DNA of 64,000 bases from Haloimpatiens lingqiaonensis. Its GTDB lineage: Bacteria; Bacillota; Clostridia; Clostridiales; Clostridiaceae. This document shows, piece by piece, positions 43,434-55,785 of this stretch. The position numbers were made by a program, and so were the translations under genes. Under the pieces are notes generated by a model that made no database searches, had not been told where the DNA came from, and saw nothing but the letters and a program-made list of their open reading frames with translations. Position 1 is the first letter of the stretch; every line of letters begins with the position of its first letter. Where the stretch lies: NCBI RefSeq assembly GCF_044502415.1, contig NZ_CP172402.1; one strand, given 5' to 3'.

Positions 43434-44366
43434 ATGGATAGAAAAATAAAACTTTATCTTTTAACAGGATTTTTAGGCTCAGGTAAAACTACTTTTTTAA
43501 CTAATATATTAGAGAATATTGGGGATAAAAAAGTTGGAGTAATTATGAATGAGTTTGGGAAAATAGGTATAGACGGAACAATTATTAAAAAGGAAGGTAT
43601 GGAGTTGGTAGAAATAAATAGGGGCTCTATATTCTGTTCTTGTCTTAAATTATCCTTTGCTTCAGCTATGATAGAAATGGCTGATAGAGAAATGGAGTAT
43701 TTATTTGTTGAAAGTTCAGGTCTTGCAGATCCTTCCAATATAGGGGATATTTTAGAGGGCGTTGAATCTGTAAAAGGTGATGTATATGACTATAGAGGAG
43801 CTATATGTCTTGTGGATGCACCTAATTTTTTAGAGCAAATTGAGGATTTAGAAACTGTAGAAAGACAGTTAAAACATTGTCATATGGTTATACTAAATAA
43901 AATAGATTTAGTAAGTGAGGATACTTTAAACGAAGTGGTAGCTAAAATACGTGAAATAAACAATAAGGTACATATAGAAAAGGCCTCTTTTGGAAAAGTA
44001 AGTTTAGACTTTTTAGAAAAGGATCTTACAAAAGATGGCTGGGTTGAAATAGAAGAGAGTACTAATACTCCAGAAAATAAGCCAAAAACTTTAAACTTAA
44101 CCTATGAAGGCGAAATTACTAAAGAGCAGTTAACGGCATTTATAGATAAAATATCCTCTGATGCATTTAGAATAAAAGGATTCTTCAAATTAGAGGATGG
44201 ATGGAATCAAGTGGACGTTGTTAATAGAAAAATCGATTATAAGCCTTGGCATAAAGATGAAGGAACTTCACAGATGGTTATAATATCTAAAATAGGTCCT
44301 AACATAATAAGACCAATATTTAGCGCTTGGGAAGAAGTAGTGGGAAAAGAAATGAAGCTTAGATAA
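43434..44366 (+). CDS. COG0523/CobW-family metal-chaperone GTPase
   Basis: 310 aa. Walker A LLTGFLGSGKTT near residue 9, then NEFGKIGIDG near 40. The metal-binding loop reads NRGSIFCSCLKLS, a CxC instead of the usual CxCC. Also VESSGLADPSNI near 92 and the guanine motif LNKIDL near 150. The C-terminal CobW domain begins near 225. G3E GTPases insert or deliver metals (Zn, Co, Ni and others). Being behind ArsR and a thioredoxin-like gene points to metal stress or allocation rather than cobalamin synthesis, although the cbi genes are ~28 kb away. Confidence 0.88.
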   Translation: MDRKIKLYLLTGFLGSGKTTFLTNILENIGDKKVGVIMNEFGKIGIDGTIIKKEGMELVEINRGSIFCSCLKLSFASAMIEMADREMEYLFVESSGLADPSNIGDILEGVESVKGDVYDYRGAICLVDAPNFLEQIEDLETVERQLKHCHMVILNKIDLVSEDTLNEVVAKIREINNKVHIEKASFGKVSLDFLEKDLTKDGWVEIEESTNTPENKPKTLNLTYEGEITKEQLTAFIDKISSDAFRIKGFFKLEDGWNQVDVVNRKIDYKPWHKDEGTSQMVIISKIGPNIIRPIFSAWEEVVGKEMKLR

Positions 44367-44400
44367 AAGATAAGTACTATGTAGAATAATCGCATATGAA

Positions 44401-44464
44401 ATAAACAGAGCTCTTAGCTTCAGTTGGAGTAAAAACTCCATTTGAAGCTAAGAGCTCTGTTTAT
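44401..44464 (+). terminator. solo 3' hairpin of the 130-bp element, perfect palindrome
   Basis: ATAAACAGAGCTCTTAGCTTCAG... and its reverse complement ending CTCTGTTTAT, ~30-bp arms with a short AAAA loop, 35 bp after the COG0523 stop. In the 130-bp elements only the right arm is followed by this full sequence; here both arms are complete. A strong terminator in either direction and probably derived from the element family. Confidence 0.7.
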
Positions 44465-44542
44465 GCTTTTTTTGATAAAATATAATAATAAGTATTAGGT
44501 AATGATATAATTATATTCAGGAATGGGTAGTTAATAACCTAC

Positions 44543-44963
44543 TCAACTTTCGCATATAAATTTTAAGTTCTACACTATACAAGGTAAGAAGTAATAGGTA
44601 AAAAGTAAGAGTGAAAAGATTAGGTACTAGGTACTGGGTGCTAGGTGCTAGGAAAGGATGATTTTTCTCCACTATGTTACGGAAAATCTTTAATTAAATA
44701 AATGTATTAGTAAAATAAGTTATAATTATTTAAATAAATGAAGTAGTTATAGATTTTCTTTTTAGGGCATTAAAAAATTTTTTATTGGTGGCAGCCAGCG
44801 AAAATATAGAAATATTAATTAATGTTGAAATTTCTATGTAATTTCTTAAATTTATATTTTCTTAAAACTCCATCAGGAGTTTTATCATCCTAGCACCTAG
44901 TACCTAACTAAGTATTACTTACCTGCAAATTTTATATTTTTATTTTATAAATGCGAAAGTTGA
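44543..44963. repeat. TCAACTTTCGC-family element (421 bp)
   Basis: Perfect terminal inverted repeats TCAACTTTCGCA (44543-44554) and TGCGAAAGTTGA (44952-44963). The interior is close to identical to the element at 62239, including CTAG heptads (44610-44642, 44892-44912) and the ATTGGTGGCAGCCAGCG segment. No reading frame of note. Confidence 0.82.
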
Positions 44964-45092
44964 ATAACTTATTTTTTATAGGTTTACTAAGAACATAAGC
45001 ATATAGAATAGTAGATATGCTTATAATTGATAAAAAACTAAATAATTAAAGTAAACATAATTATATAGAATAGATTTTAGGAGGTGCGATAA

Positions 45093-45830
45093 TTGGAAAG
45101 TGTTCAAAAATTAAAAGAAATCCTAAGAGAAAGTTCCAATTTGGTTTTCTTCGGAGGAGCAGGGGTGTCTACAGAAAGTAATATTCCTGATTTCAGATCT
45201 AATAAGGGATTGTTTAAGGCTAAAAATAATTTTAAATACCCTCCTGAAGTTATGCTTAGCAGAAGTTTTTTTGATAGCCATAAGGAGGAATTTTATAATT
45301 TTTATAAAGAGAATATGATATTTAAAGATGCAAAACCTAATTTAGCTCATGAATCTTTAGTTAAACTAGAAGAAATGGGAAAATTAAAAGCTGTAATAAC
45401 ACAAAATATTGACGGGCTACACCAGATGGCAGGCTCAAAAAATGTGTTAGAGCTTCATGGTTCTATTCACAGAAATTATTGCATGGATTGTGGAGCTTTT
45501 TACGATTTAGACTACATATTAAAAAGTGGAGAAGCAGTTCCTATTTGTGACAAATGTGGAGGTGTGGTAAAGCCAGATGTAGTGCTTTATGAAGAAGGGC
45601 TGAACATGGATGTTATACAAAAGTCTGTGGAATATATTGCAAAAGCCGATGTGCTTATAATAGGTGGAACTTCATTGGTAGTGTACCCAGCAGCGGGACT
45701 TATTCAATACTTTAAGGGTACTAAATTGATATTGATAAATAAGAAGCCTACTCCATATGATAAAAAAGCTAAGCTTGTTATAAATGATAGTATAGGTAAG
45801 GTTTTGGCTGAAGCTATAAAGTTTGATTAG
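45093..45830 (+). CDS. NAD-dependent protein deacylase (sirtuin)
   Basis: 245 aa, TTG start at 45093 after AGGAGGTG. NAD-binding FFGGAGVSTESNIPDFRSNKGLF near residue 19, TQNIDGLH near 103, catalytic His in LELHGS near 123, a four-Cys zinc site (YCMDCG near 131 and CDKCGG near 152), and GGTSLVVYPAAGL near 190. Removes acyl groups from lysine with NAD+ consumption; in many bacteria it regulates acetyl-CoA synthetase. Class U/III-type bacterial sirtuin by motif. Single gene with its own terminator. Confidence 0.95.
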   Translation: MESVQKLKEILRESSNLVFFGGAGVSTESNIPDFRSNKGLFKAKNNFKYPPEVMLSRSFFDSHKEEFYNFYKENMIFKDAKPNLAHESLVKLEEMGKLKAVITQNIDGLHQMAGSKNVLELHGSIHRNYCMDCGAFYDLDYILKSGEAVPICDKCGGVVKPDVVLYEEGLNMDVIQKSVEYIAKADVLIIGGTSLVVYPAAGLIQYFKGTKLILINKKPTPYDKKAKLVINDSIGKVLAEAIKFD

Positions 45831-45873
45831 GCTTTAGTTAAAGATTAATTGTGTGAATAATAAATAGAGTTTT

Positions 45874-45905
45874 AAAATCACTGGGATGTTCTAGTGATTT
45901 TTTTG
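45874..45905 (+). terminator. terminator of the sirtuin gene
   Basis: AAAATCACT/AGTGATTTTTTTG hairpin. Confidence 0.85.
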
Positions 45906-45914
45906 TCTATAAAT

Positions 45915-46154
45915 AAAACTACCTGCTATGCAGGTGTGTTTAGAAAAACTTAAGCGTTGAAAAAAATACCTCACTTTGATAAAATAGAAATGGTTTCGTC
46001 AGCCAATCTAAAATCAAAGGAGGTATTGCCCAAAATGGGCAATAATAGTTTAGCACATACTAAGTGGAGATGTAAATATCATATAGTATTTGCGCCTAAA
46101 TATAGAAGGAAAGAAATATATGGAGAAAAGGAAAAAGAAATAGGAAAAAATTAA
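45915..46154 (+). mobile_element. IS200-type insertion sequence remnant (left end)
   Basis: Left-end hairpin ACCTGC TAT GCAGGT (45921-45935), an untranslated region, then a ribosome site AAAGGAGG (46016-46023) and the start of a TnpA gene. Everything from the middle of tnpA on, including the right end, is missing. The left-end sequence does not match the 130-bp elements. Confidence 0.8.
46035..46154 (+). pseudogene. tnpA: truncated IS200/IS605-family TnpA (Y1 transposase) fragment
   Basis: ATG 46035, 11 nt after AAAGGAGG. The 39 codons begin MGNNSLAHTKWRCKYHIVFA and continue PKYRRKEIYGEKEKE, the typical N-terminus of IS200-type TnpA. The frame then stops; the HUH metal site and catalytic Tyr are lost, so this fragment cannot transpose. 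It shows that an IS200-type element has been present in this genome. Confidence 0.88.
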
Positions 46155-46478
46155 ATAAATAAGATTAAATAATGGTTAAGAATATTTAGCTATATTTTTA
46201 GGTTAATGGGGAAATGTTGATAACTCTGTTGATAAAGTGTGTAAAATGTGAGGATAAAATGTGCATAATTACTGAAGGTTTATACAACATTTCCTAGTAT
46301 ATCATTAGATAAAAAACAGAGAAAATAAGAGGAAAATATAATAAAAAGAATATAATTAATTATAATGGATATTTTTATTAAAACGTTACTGTTTATGAAA
46401 TGTTAAGATAATAAACGTCGCAGGAAACAGATAAGAAAAAATCTGATGGCGGCAGTAAATTAAAGGTCAACAAAGATG
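46155..46478. other. upstream region of rRNA operon 3 without a gene
   Basis: AT-rich, no supported frame or recognised repeat. Confidence 0.4.
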
Positions 46479-46507
46479 TTGACAAAATAATTTACAAATG
46501 ATAATAT
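46479..46507 (+). promoter_or_regulatory. rRNA operon 3 promoter
   Basis: TTGACA (46479-46484), 17-bp spacer, TAATAT (46502-46507), then the common leader with GTCGCTTGAAGCGGC and the boxA-like motif. Confidence 0.85.
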
Positions 46508-46620
46508 ATAAAAGTCGCTTGAAGCGGCAAACAAACTGGTCTTTGAAAATTAAACAGAGATGATGATGATAAATCATAAAGTCAGTGAATTTGAGTTTGA
46601 GAGCAAGCTCTTAAAATGAG

Positions 46621-46684
46621 GTTAAACACTAACGTGTTTAACTAAGTGACTATGCCAAATCGAAGATTTGGAATATCTACTTAT
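46621..46684 (+). repeat. 64-nt two-hairpin insert, leader copy (operon 3)
   Basis: GTTAAACAC/GTGTTTAAC hairpin, then TAAGT...TAT...CCAAATC/GATTTGG...ATA...ACTTA. It sits between the processing-stem region and the 16S 5' end. Absent from the leaders of operons 1 and 2. Confidence 0.8.
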
Positions 46685-46687
46685 TTT

Positions 46688-48209
<1,522 letters not shown>

Positions 48210-48296
48210 CATGAAAAGGAAGTCACCTTTTCGTAAATTATGACAAGTTCACTGAAATCTCTGTTTAATTTTGAGAGACCAAATCTCTCAAATGAA

Positions 48297-48360
48297 GTTA
48301 AACACTAACGTGTTTAACTAAGCGACTGTACCAAATCATAGATTTGGAACATCTGCTTAT
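48297..48360 (+). repeat. 64-nt two-hairpin insert, 16S-23S spacer copy (operon 3)
   Basis: Same two-hairpin unit as 46621-46684 with about seven substitutions. Two of these are paired: TAAGT/ACTTA becomes TAAGC/GCTTA, and TAT/ATA becomes TGT/ACA. The stem is therefore preserved. It is followed directly by the second boxA-like motif. Confidence 0.8.
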
Positions 48361-48440
48361 GTTCTTTGAAAATTGCACAGTGAAGAAAAGTAGAAATTAT
48401 TACAATCGTAATGATTTCACTGGAGAATTAATTAAAATAA

Positions 48441-48518
48441 ACTAATTAGTAACTAGTCGCTAGACAATTAGCAAGCTAAACACTAGCACGCTAGCACACT
48501 AGCCAACTAGCAAACTAA
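48441..48518 (+). repeat. CTAG-type heptad-like repeats, 16S-23S spacer of operon 3
   Basis: Nearly the same block as 6733-6803 in operon 1 (CTAGTCGCTAGACAATTAGCAA...CTAGCACGCTAGCAC); absent in operon 2. Confidence 0.7.
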
Positions 48519-48523
48519 TAACA

Positions 48524-51428
<2,905 letters not shown>

Positions 51429-51434
51429 AAAGAT

Positions 51435-51606
51435 AATTGACAGTTGACAATTGACAATTGACAATTAAAAGATTCTTCCACACTGTGCAATTTTGAAAGA
51501 ACAATAAGTTCTTTTTTAGTAAGCTAGTCCGTTAAACTCTAGTAACTAGGTAAGCTGCGCAGCAGCTAATTACTAGCCCTCTAGACGCTAGCCCACTAGC
51601 ACACTA
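51435..51606 (+). repeat. heptad repeats in the 23S-5S spacer of operon 3
   Basis: TTGACAA-type block 51435-51467 (one unit more perfect than in operons 1 and 2), CTAG-type block 51517-51606, with GCTGCGCAGC between. Confidence 0.7.
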
Positions 51607-51613
51607 AGAAAAA

Positions 51614-51729
51614 TCTGGTGATTATGGCTTGAAGGTAACACCCCTTCCCATTCCGAACAGGACGGTTAAGCTTCAAAGCGCCGATGGTACTGCAGGGGAA
51701 GCCCTGTGGGAGAGTAGGTCGTCGCCAGG
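51614..51729 (+). rRNA. 5S ribosomal RNA, operon 3
   Basis: 116 nt, same as the other two 5S genes. Confidence 0.96.
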
Positions 51730-51735
51730 TTATTT

Positions 51736-51811
<76 letters not shown>

Positions 51812-51820
51812 ACTAAATAA

Positions 51821-51895
51821 GGCGCTATGGCCAAGCGGTAAGGCAAAGGTCTGCAAAATCTTCATTCCCCGGTTCAAATCCGGGTGGCGCCTCCA
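51821..51895 (+). tRNA. tRNA-Cys (GCA)
   Basis: 75 nt with encoded CCA. Acceptor GGCGCTA/TGGCGCC, anticodon loop CTGCAAA, T-arm CCCGGTTCAAATCCGGG. Confidence 0.96.
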
Positions 51896-51917
51896 AATAA
51901 TCAATTAAATATTGATA

Positions 51918-51959
51918 CAATGGAAAGCTCTTGATTTCAAGAGCTTTTAGTATTTTTTG
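51918..51959 (+). terminator. terminator of rRNA operon 3; left copy of a 42-bp direct repeat
   Basis: AAAGCTCTTGA/TCAAGAGCTTT hairpin and T-rich tail. The 42 bp from CAATGG to ATTTTTTG recur with one mismatch at 54800-54841. Confidence 0.88.
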
Positions 51960-52195
51960 GAGTAGGAGTTTTTAAGGATTAAGGATTAGACTTATAGATT
52001 ATTGCGTTGGATATGTACAGCCCTATGGATTTTGAAGTTAGGGGTGTGCATTTTTTAGGTGGGTGTGCACAATTTAGCGATAACATTTTACGAATAGTTC
52101 TTTGAGTAGAAAATAAATTTTTATTAATTGTAATTTTAGCTGAGATAAGGATTTTAAAAATAATTATTGAATATTATAGTAATAGTTATAATATA
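51960..52195. other. non-coding or decayed region after the operon 3 terminator
   Basis: No intact gene. From about 52108 the frame of the CPBP remnant is already open but without a start codon, so decayed coding sequence probably begins here. Confidence 0.4.
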
Positions 52196-52624
52196 AGAGG
52201 GTATATTTTTCAGAGTTTCAAATCTAATTATAATAGCATAGTCGCAATTATTGTAAGCACTCTTATATTTACAACATTACATGGAGGAGCTTTTGAGGTT
52301 GGAATTATAGCTGTATTAAATGTTTTAACTATGAGTATTTTTGTATCGCTATTGTTAGTTTATACCAATGCTTTAATAGCACCAATTATTGTACATTTTA
52401 TTTGGAATGCCGTTGGGTGTCTATATCTAGGTGGGGTTTCATTAGCAGACGATTATCCAAACCTTTGGAATTGTACCTTTACAGGAAGCAAATTAATTAC
52501 AGGGGGAATAGCTAAAATTGAAGGAAGTATTATAGTTTTGGCTATGAATATTATTATGATAATAATTGTTGGGGTGATGATATCTAGAGGTCGATTTTCC
52601 AATCAAGGGAAGTGGATTTTTTAG
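52196..52624 (+). pseudogene. CPBP-family intramembrane protease remnant
   Basis: The open frame reads RGYIFQSFKSNYNSIVAIIV, then STLIFTTLHGGAFEVGIIAVLN and a C-terminal region with IAPIIVHFIWNAVGCLYLGG. These match the RGYLFQ...H...HFxWN order of CPBP (Abi/CAAX) membrane proteases. The preceding EE of the EExxxR motif is not found (IEYYSNSYNIRG), there is no start codon or ribosome site upstream, and a start at ATG 52331 would give only the last ~97 residues. I read it as a 5'-truncated gene. Confidence 0.65.
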
Positions 52625-52936
52625 TAAATTGATAATAAAGTCAAGAAACCCCCTTTTTTTATTATATAAATGAAGGTATAGTATGAAAAAGCATTCCATT
52701 TAGCAGGAAAAGGATTAAAACCATCAGGAGTATTTGTATGATATAATTAGATTTAAAGTAGTATTTTAAGGTGAAAAAGAAATTATTTGTATAGCATATG
52801 GATAAATATTAATTTAAGGTGGATTATTATAAATAATATTTAATATAATAAAAATAGGATAGAATACTACTAAGTTGATAAAAGTGTAGGAAATATATAA
52901 AATTATATTATAAAAAGTGTAGTGAGGTAACATTAA
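52625..52936. other. intergenic region upstream of the DUF4143 ATPase
   Basis: AT-rich with no repeat ends. A short frame near 52680 (MKKHSI-like) is too short to support as a gene. AGTGAGGTAAC precedes the next CDS. Confidence 0.35.
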
Positions 52937-54229
52937 ATGAAACGAAAAATTATGAAATGGCTAGTAGATTGGAAAAATAGTTCTAATAGAAAACCTTTAA
53001 TTTTACAAGGTGCGAGACAAGTTGGTAAGACATACTCTGCTTTAATTTTTGGGAAAAAATATTATGATTCGGTAGTATATTTTAATTTTGAGAATAATAG
53101 TGAACTTATAAAAATATTTGAAAGGGATTTAGAACCAGAGAGAATAATAAGAGAACTTTCTATAAACAGTTGGAAAAGTATATTTAAAGAGAAAACATTA
53201 ATTTTCTTTGACGAGATACAGGCTTGTGAAAGAGCCTTAACTTCATTAAAGTATTTTAATGAAAATGCAAATGAGTATCATATAATTGCAGCGGGGAGTC
53301 TTCTTGGGGTAGCTGTAAATAGAGAGCAATATTCATTTCCAGTGGGAAAAGTTGATTTAAAAACTTTATATCCACTTGATTTTGAAGAATTTTTAATGGC
53401 TGTTAATGAAGAAAAATTAATAGAACTTATAAAAGAATCCTTTGAGAAGAATATAGAGTTATCAATGCATAATAAAGCTATGGATTTATATAAGACTTAC
53501 TTAGTAGTTGGAGGAATGCCTGCTGTAGTTAAAGAGTATATTGATAAAAAAGATTTCGATTTTGTTCTTGCAACACAAAAAAGTATAAATGATTCTTATG
53601 TGGCAGATATGGCAAAATATGCAACGCCTCATGAAACTACTAGAATAATGGCTACATTTAATAGTATTCCTGCTCAATTGGCTAAAGAAAATAAAAAGTT
53701 TCAATACAAGGTAATAAAATCAGGTGCTAGAGCTCATGAATATGAAACACCTGTAGAATGGTTAAGAACCTCAGGAGTTATTTTAAAATGTACAAAGTGT
53801 AATGAGGGGAAGCTACCTTTAGCAGCATATAGTGATTTTAATTCCTTTAAGGTATATATAACTGACACAGGTCTTTTATGCTCTAAATTTGGAATTCCAG
53901 CTAATGCAGTTTTATCGGATAGTATAGCATTTAATGATTTTAAGGGGGCACTAACGGAGAATTATGTTTGCTTTTCCTTAAATGCTAATGGATATATACC
54001 ATATTATTGGGAGTCAAAAGGAAGTGCAGAGGTTGATTTTTTAATTCAAGATAAAGATGGATATATAATACCAATAGAAGTAAAAGCAGCAGAGCATGTC
54101 AGAGCTAAGAGTTTACAGCAATATATAAAAAAATATCAACCTAAATATGCTATAAGAGTATCTGGGAAAAACTTTGGTTTTGAAAATGGAATTAAGTCAA
54201 TTCCACTTTATGCAACATTTTTAATTTAG
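52937..54229 (+). CDS. AAA-type ATPase with C-terminal DUF4143 nuclease-like domain
   Basis: 430 aa. ATPase domain: Walker A LQGARQVGKTYS near residue 24, Walker B TLIFFDEIQACERAL near 91, sensor-like IIAAGSLLGVAV near 115. The C-terminal DUF4143 (~residues 200-420) has the PD-(D/E)xK-like core EVDFLIQDKDGYIIPIEVKA near 376. Proteins of this architecture are common, mobile and of unknown function; the IEVKA motif is intact, so nuclease activity is possible. Lies in a ~2.9-kb block flanked by 42-bp direct repeats, consistent with acquisition after the rRNA operon. Confidence 0.88.
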   Translation: MKRKIMKWLVDWKNSSNRKPLILQGARQVGKTYSALIFGKKYYDSVVYFNFENNSELIKIFERDLEPERIIRELSINSWKSIFKEKTLIFFDEIQACERALTSLKYFNENANEYHIIAAGSLLGVAVNREQYSFPVGKVDLKTLYPLDFEEFLMAVNEEKLIELIKESFEKNIELSMHNKAMDLYKTYLVVGGMPAVVKEYIDKKDFDFVLATQKSINDSYVADMAKYATPHETTRIMATFNSIPAQLAKENKKFQYKVIKSGARAHEYETPVEWLRTSGVILKCTKCNEGKLPLAAYSDFNSFKVYITDTGLLCSKFGIPANAVLSDSIAFNDFKGALTENYVCFSLNANGYIPYYWESKGSAEVDFLIQDKDGYIIPIEVKAAEHVRAKSLQQYIKKYQPKYAIRVSGKNFGFENGIKSIPLYATFLI

Positions 54230-54406
54230 TAAACAGAAAAATTCTTTTGCGTCACTACATCTTTTTCACGGAATAACCACAGTAGACGTGACATAGTATT
54301 GTATTGGTGACGGTTTGTATATTTATAACAAATTCAATAATTAAAATAAAATAGTAAGGGTTAATTGTGTTCTGTTGAAATTATTAATAACCAAGGAGGT
54401 TAAAAC

Positions 54407-54688
54407 ATGAAAATGCAGCTTTGTTCTAAAACCAAGGCCGGGAAATGGGCAGCTATATTAACTGTACTTTTTATCCTATTGATATCATTAAAAATGTCGA
54501 GCTTGGCCAGGTTTATAAGACTTCCTTTGCCAACTCCAGTTATTGCGGTTATAGGAGTTGTGGGATTTATAGTGGGGGTTGTATCAATAATAAAGAATAA
54601 AGACATAGCGTTATTGACATTGCTATCTATACCAGTTGGACTGTTGATTATTTTTTGGACAATAGCAGAAATAGCATTTACTCATTAG
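54407..54688 (+). CDS. small hydrophobic membrane protein
   Basis: 93 aa; strong ribosome site AAGGAGG before ATG 54407. Three hydrophobic segments (residues ~13-28, ~44-61, ~67-88) separated by basic loops (MSSLARFIRLPLP; IKNKD). No family recognised. It closes the block between the two 42-bp direct repeats. Confidence 0.75.
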   Translation: MKMQLCSKTKAGKWAAILTVLFILLISLKMSSLARFIRLPLPTPVIAVIGVVGFIVGVVSIIKNKDIALLTLLSIPVGLLIIFWTIAEIAFTH

Positions 54689-54799
54689 TACGTTATTCTA
54701 ATATTTTAAAAAATAATTATTGGTTATAACATGAAATATAATATAAGAGGTGGGTTTCTAACAGATAAGTGGAAGATTTACCATCTAGGCAACTAATTT

Positions 54800-54841
54800 C
54801 AATGGAAAGCTCTTGATTTCAAGAGCTTTTAGCATTTTTTG
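54800..54841 (+). repeat. right copy of the 42-bp terminator direct repeat
   Basis: Same as 51918-51959 except T to C in TAGCATTTTTTG. Not downstream of any tRNA or rRNA; can still act as a terminator for the small membrane protein gene. Confidence 0.88.
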
Positions 54842-54987
54842 AATGATTCCAGACTATTTTTTAAAAACTATTAAGACGAAAAATTCGGAAAATATAAAAA
54901 TTATTTCTTGCTAAAAGTTATTTATTGAATTATACTATAGATAATGGTAGAAGTATTTGAATTTTCTATAAGAGAGGGTGTTGTTTT

Positions 54988-55710
54988 ATGCCAGAAGAAT
55001 TTAAAGTAGGGTGTGAGAGACCGCCTATTAAAAAGATAAGTGTTGAAACAAATTATGATAATAACGTTAATGATGATGTTTTAAAGGAGGAAAAATCTAT
55101 GATAAAAGTGGGAAAACCTGCACCGGAATTTACGGCAGCAGGATATCATAAAGGTAAATTTGCTAACTTCAGTTTGTCTGAGTATAAGGGGAAATGGGTA
55201 TTACTATGTTTCTACCCAGGAGACTTTACATTTGTTTGAGCAACAGAAGTTTCAGCAGTTGCTGAAAAATATTCTGAACTTCAAGATTTAGGAGTAGAAG
55301 TGCTTTCTGTTAGTGTTGACAGTGTATTTGTTCATAAAATTTGGAATGAAAATGAGTTATCCAAAATGATTGGCAAGGACATTCCTTTCCCTATGTTGTC
55401 AGATCAAGGTGGATACATTGGAAAAATGTACGGCATATACGATGAAGAAGGTGGCGTGGAGACTAGAGGAAGATTTATTATTGATCCTGATGGAAATATA
55501 CAGGCATATGAGGTATTAACACCTCCTGTTGGAAGAAATGTATCGGAATCAATCAGACAGATAAAGGCATTCCAGCTGGTACGTGAATCAAAAGGAACAG
55601 AAGCTACACCTTCAGGATGGAAACCTGGCAAGAAAACTCTTAAACCAGGACCAGACCTTGTGGGAAATGTATGGAGAGAGTGGAAAGTAAGTGAAGCATT
55701 TGATGAGTAA
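54988..55710 (+). CDS. selenocysteine-containing peroxiredoxin (PrxU-like)
   Basis: 240 aa if the in-frame TGA at 55237-55239 is read as selenocysteine (residue 84). The context FYPGDFTFV-U-ATEVSAVAEKY aligns exactly with the peroxidatic Cys of AhpC/Prx1 (FYPxDFTFVCPTE). Ten nucleotides after the TGA begins a hairpin TTTCAGC/GCTGAAA (55250-55267) with an AGTT loop, at the distance of a bacterial SECIS. Downstream codons are fully family-like (LSVSVDS, RGRFIIDPDG, GRNVSESIRQIKAFQ). The usual resolving Cys (VCPANW-type) reads ATPSGW, so it may be a 1-Sec enzyme; Cys 9 is in an N-terminal extension. ATG 54988 has AGAGGG; ATG 55099 (M38) has a perfect AAAGGAGG and may be a second start. Confidence 0.88.
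55250..55267 (+). promoter_or_regulatory. candidate bSECIS hairpin for selenocysteine insertion
   Basis: TTTCAGC-AGTT-GCTGAAA-type perfect hairpin inside the coding sequence; the apical loop is ~17-20 nt after the UGA and contains a G, the features SelB recognises. Confidence 0.7.
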
Positions 55711-55733
55711 TAAGCTTTAAGGATAGAATTAAA

Positions 55734-55785
55734 AGGGGCTGTGGCATTAAGAATTTATTCTTAGAGCCATAGCTCCAATTTATTT
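55734..55785. terminator. terminator between the peroxiredoxin and LD-carboxypeptidase genes
   Basis: GGGGCTGTGGC...GCCATAGCTCC stem with an inner TTAAGAA/TTCTTA continuation, then a T-rich run. It lies between convergent genes. Confidence 0.75.

Noticed and set aside
46035..46154. The IS200 tnpA remnant as parent of the 130-bp elements
   Set aside because: Its visible left end (ACCTGCTATGCAGGT) bears no resemblance to the 130-bp elements, and no TTTAT junction can be shown. It only proves that an IS200-type element was once present.
55237..55239. Reading the TGA in the peroxiredoxin as a nonsense mutation
   Set aside because: It hits precisely the catalytic Cys codon, is TGA and not TAA/TAG, the frame continues, and a SECIS-like hairpin follows; selenocysteine explains all of these.
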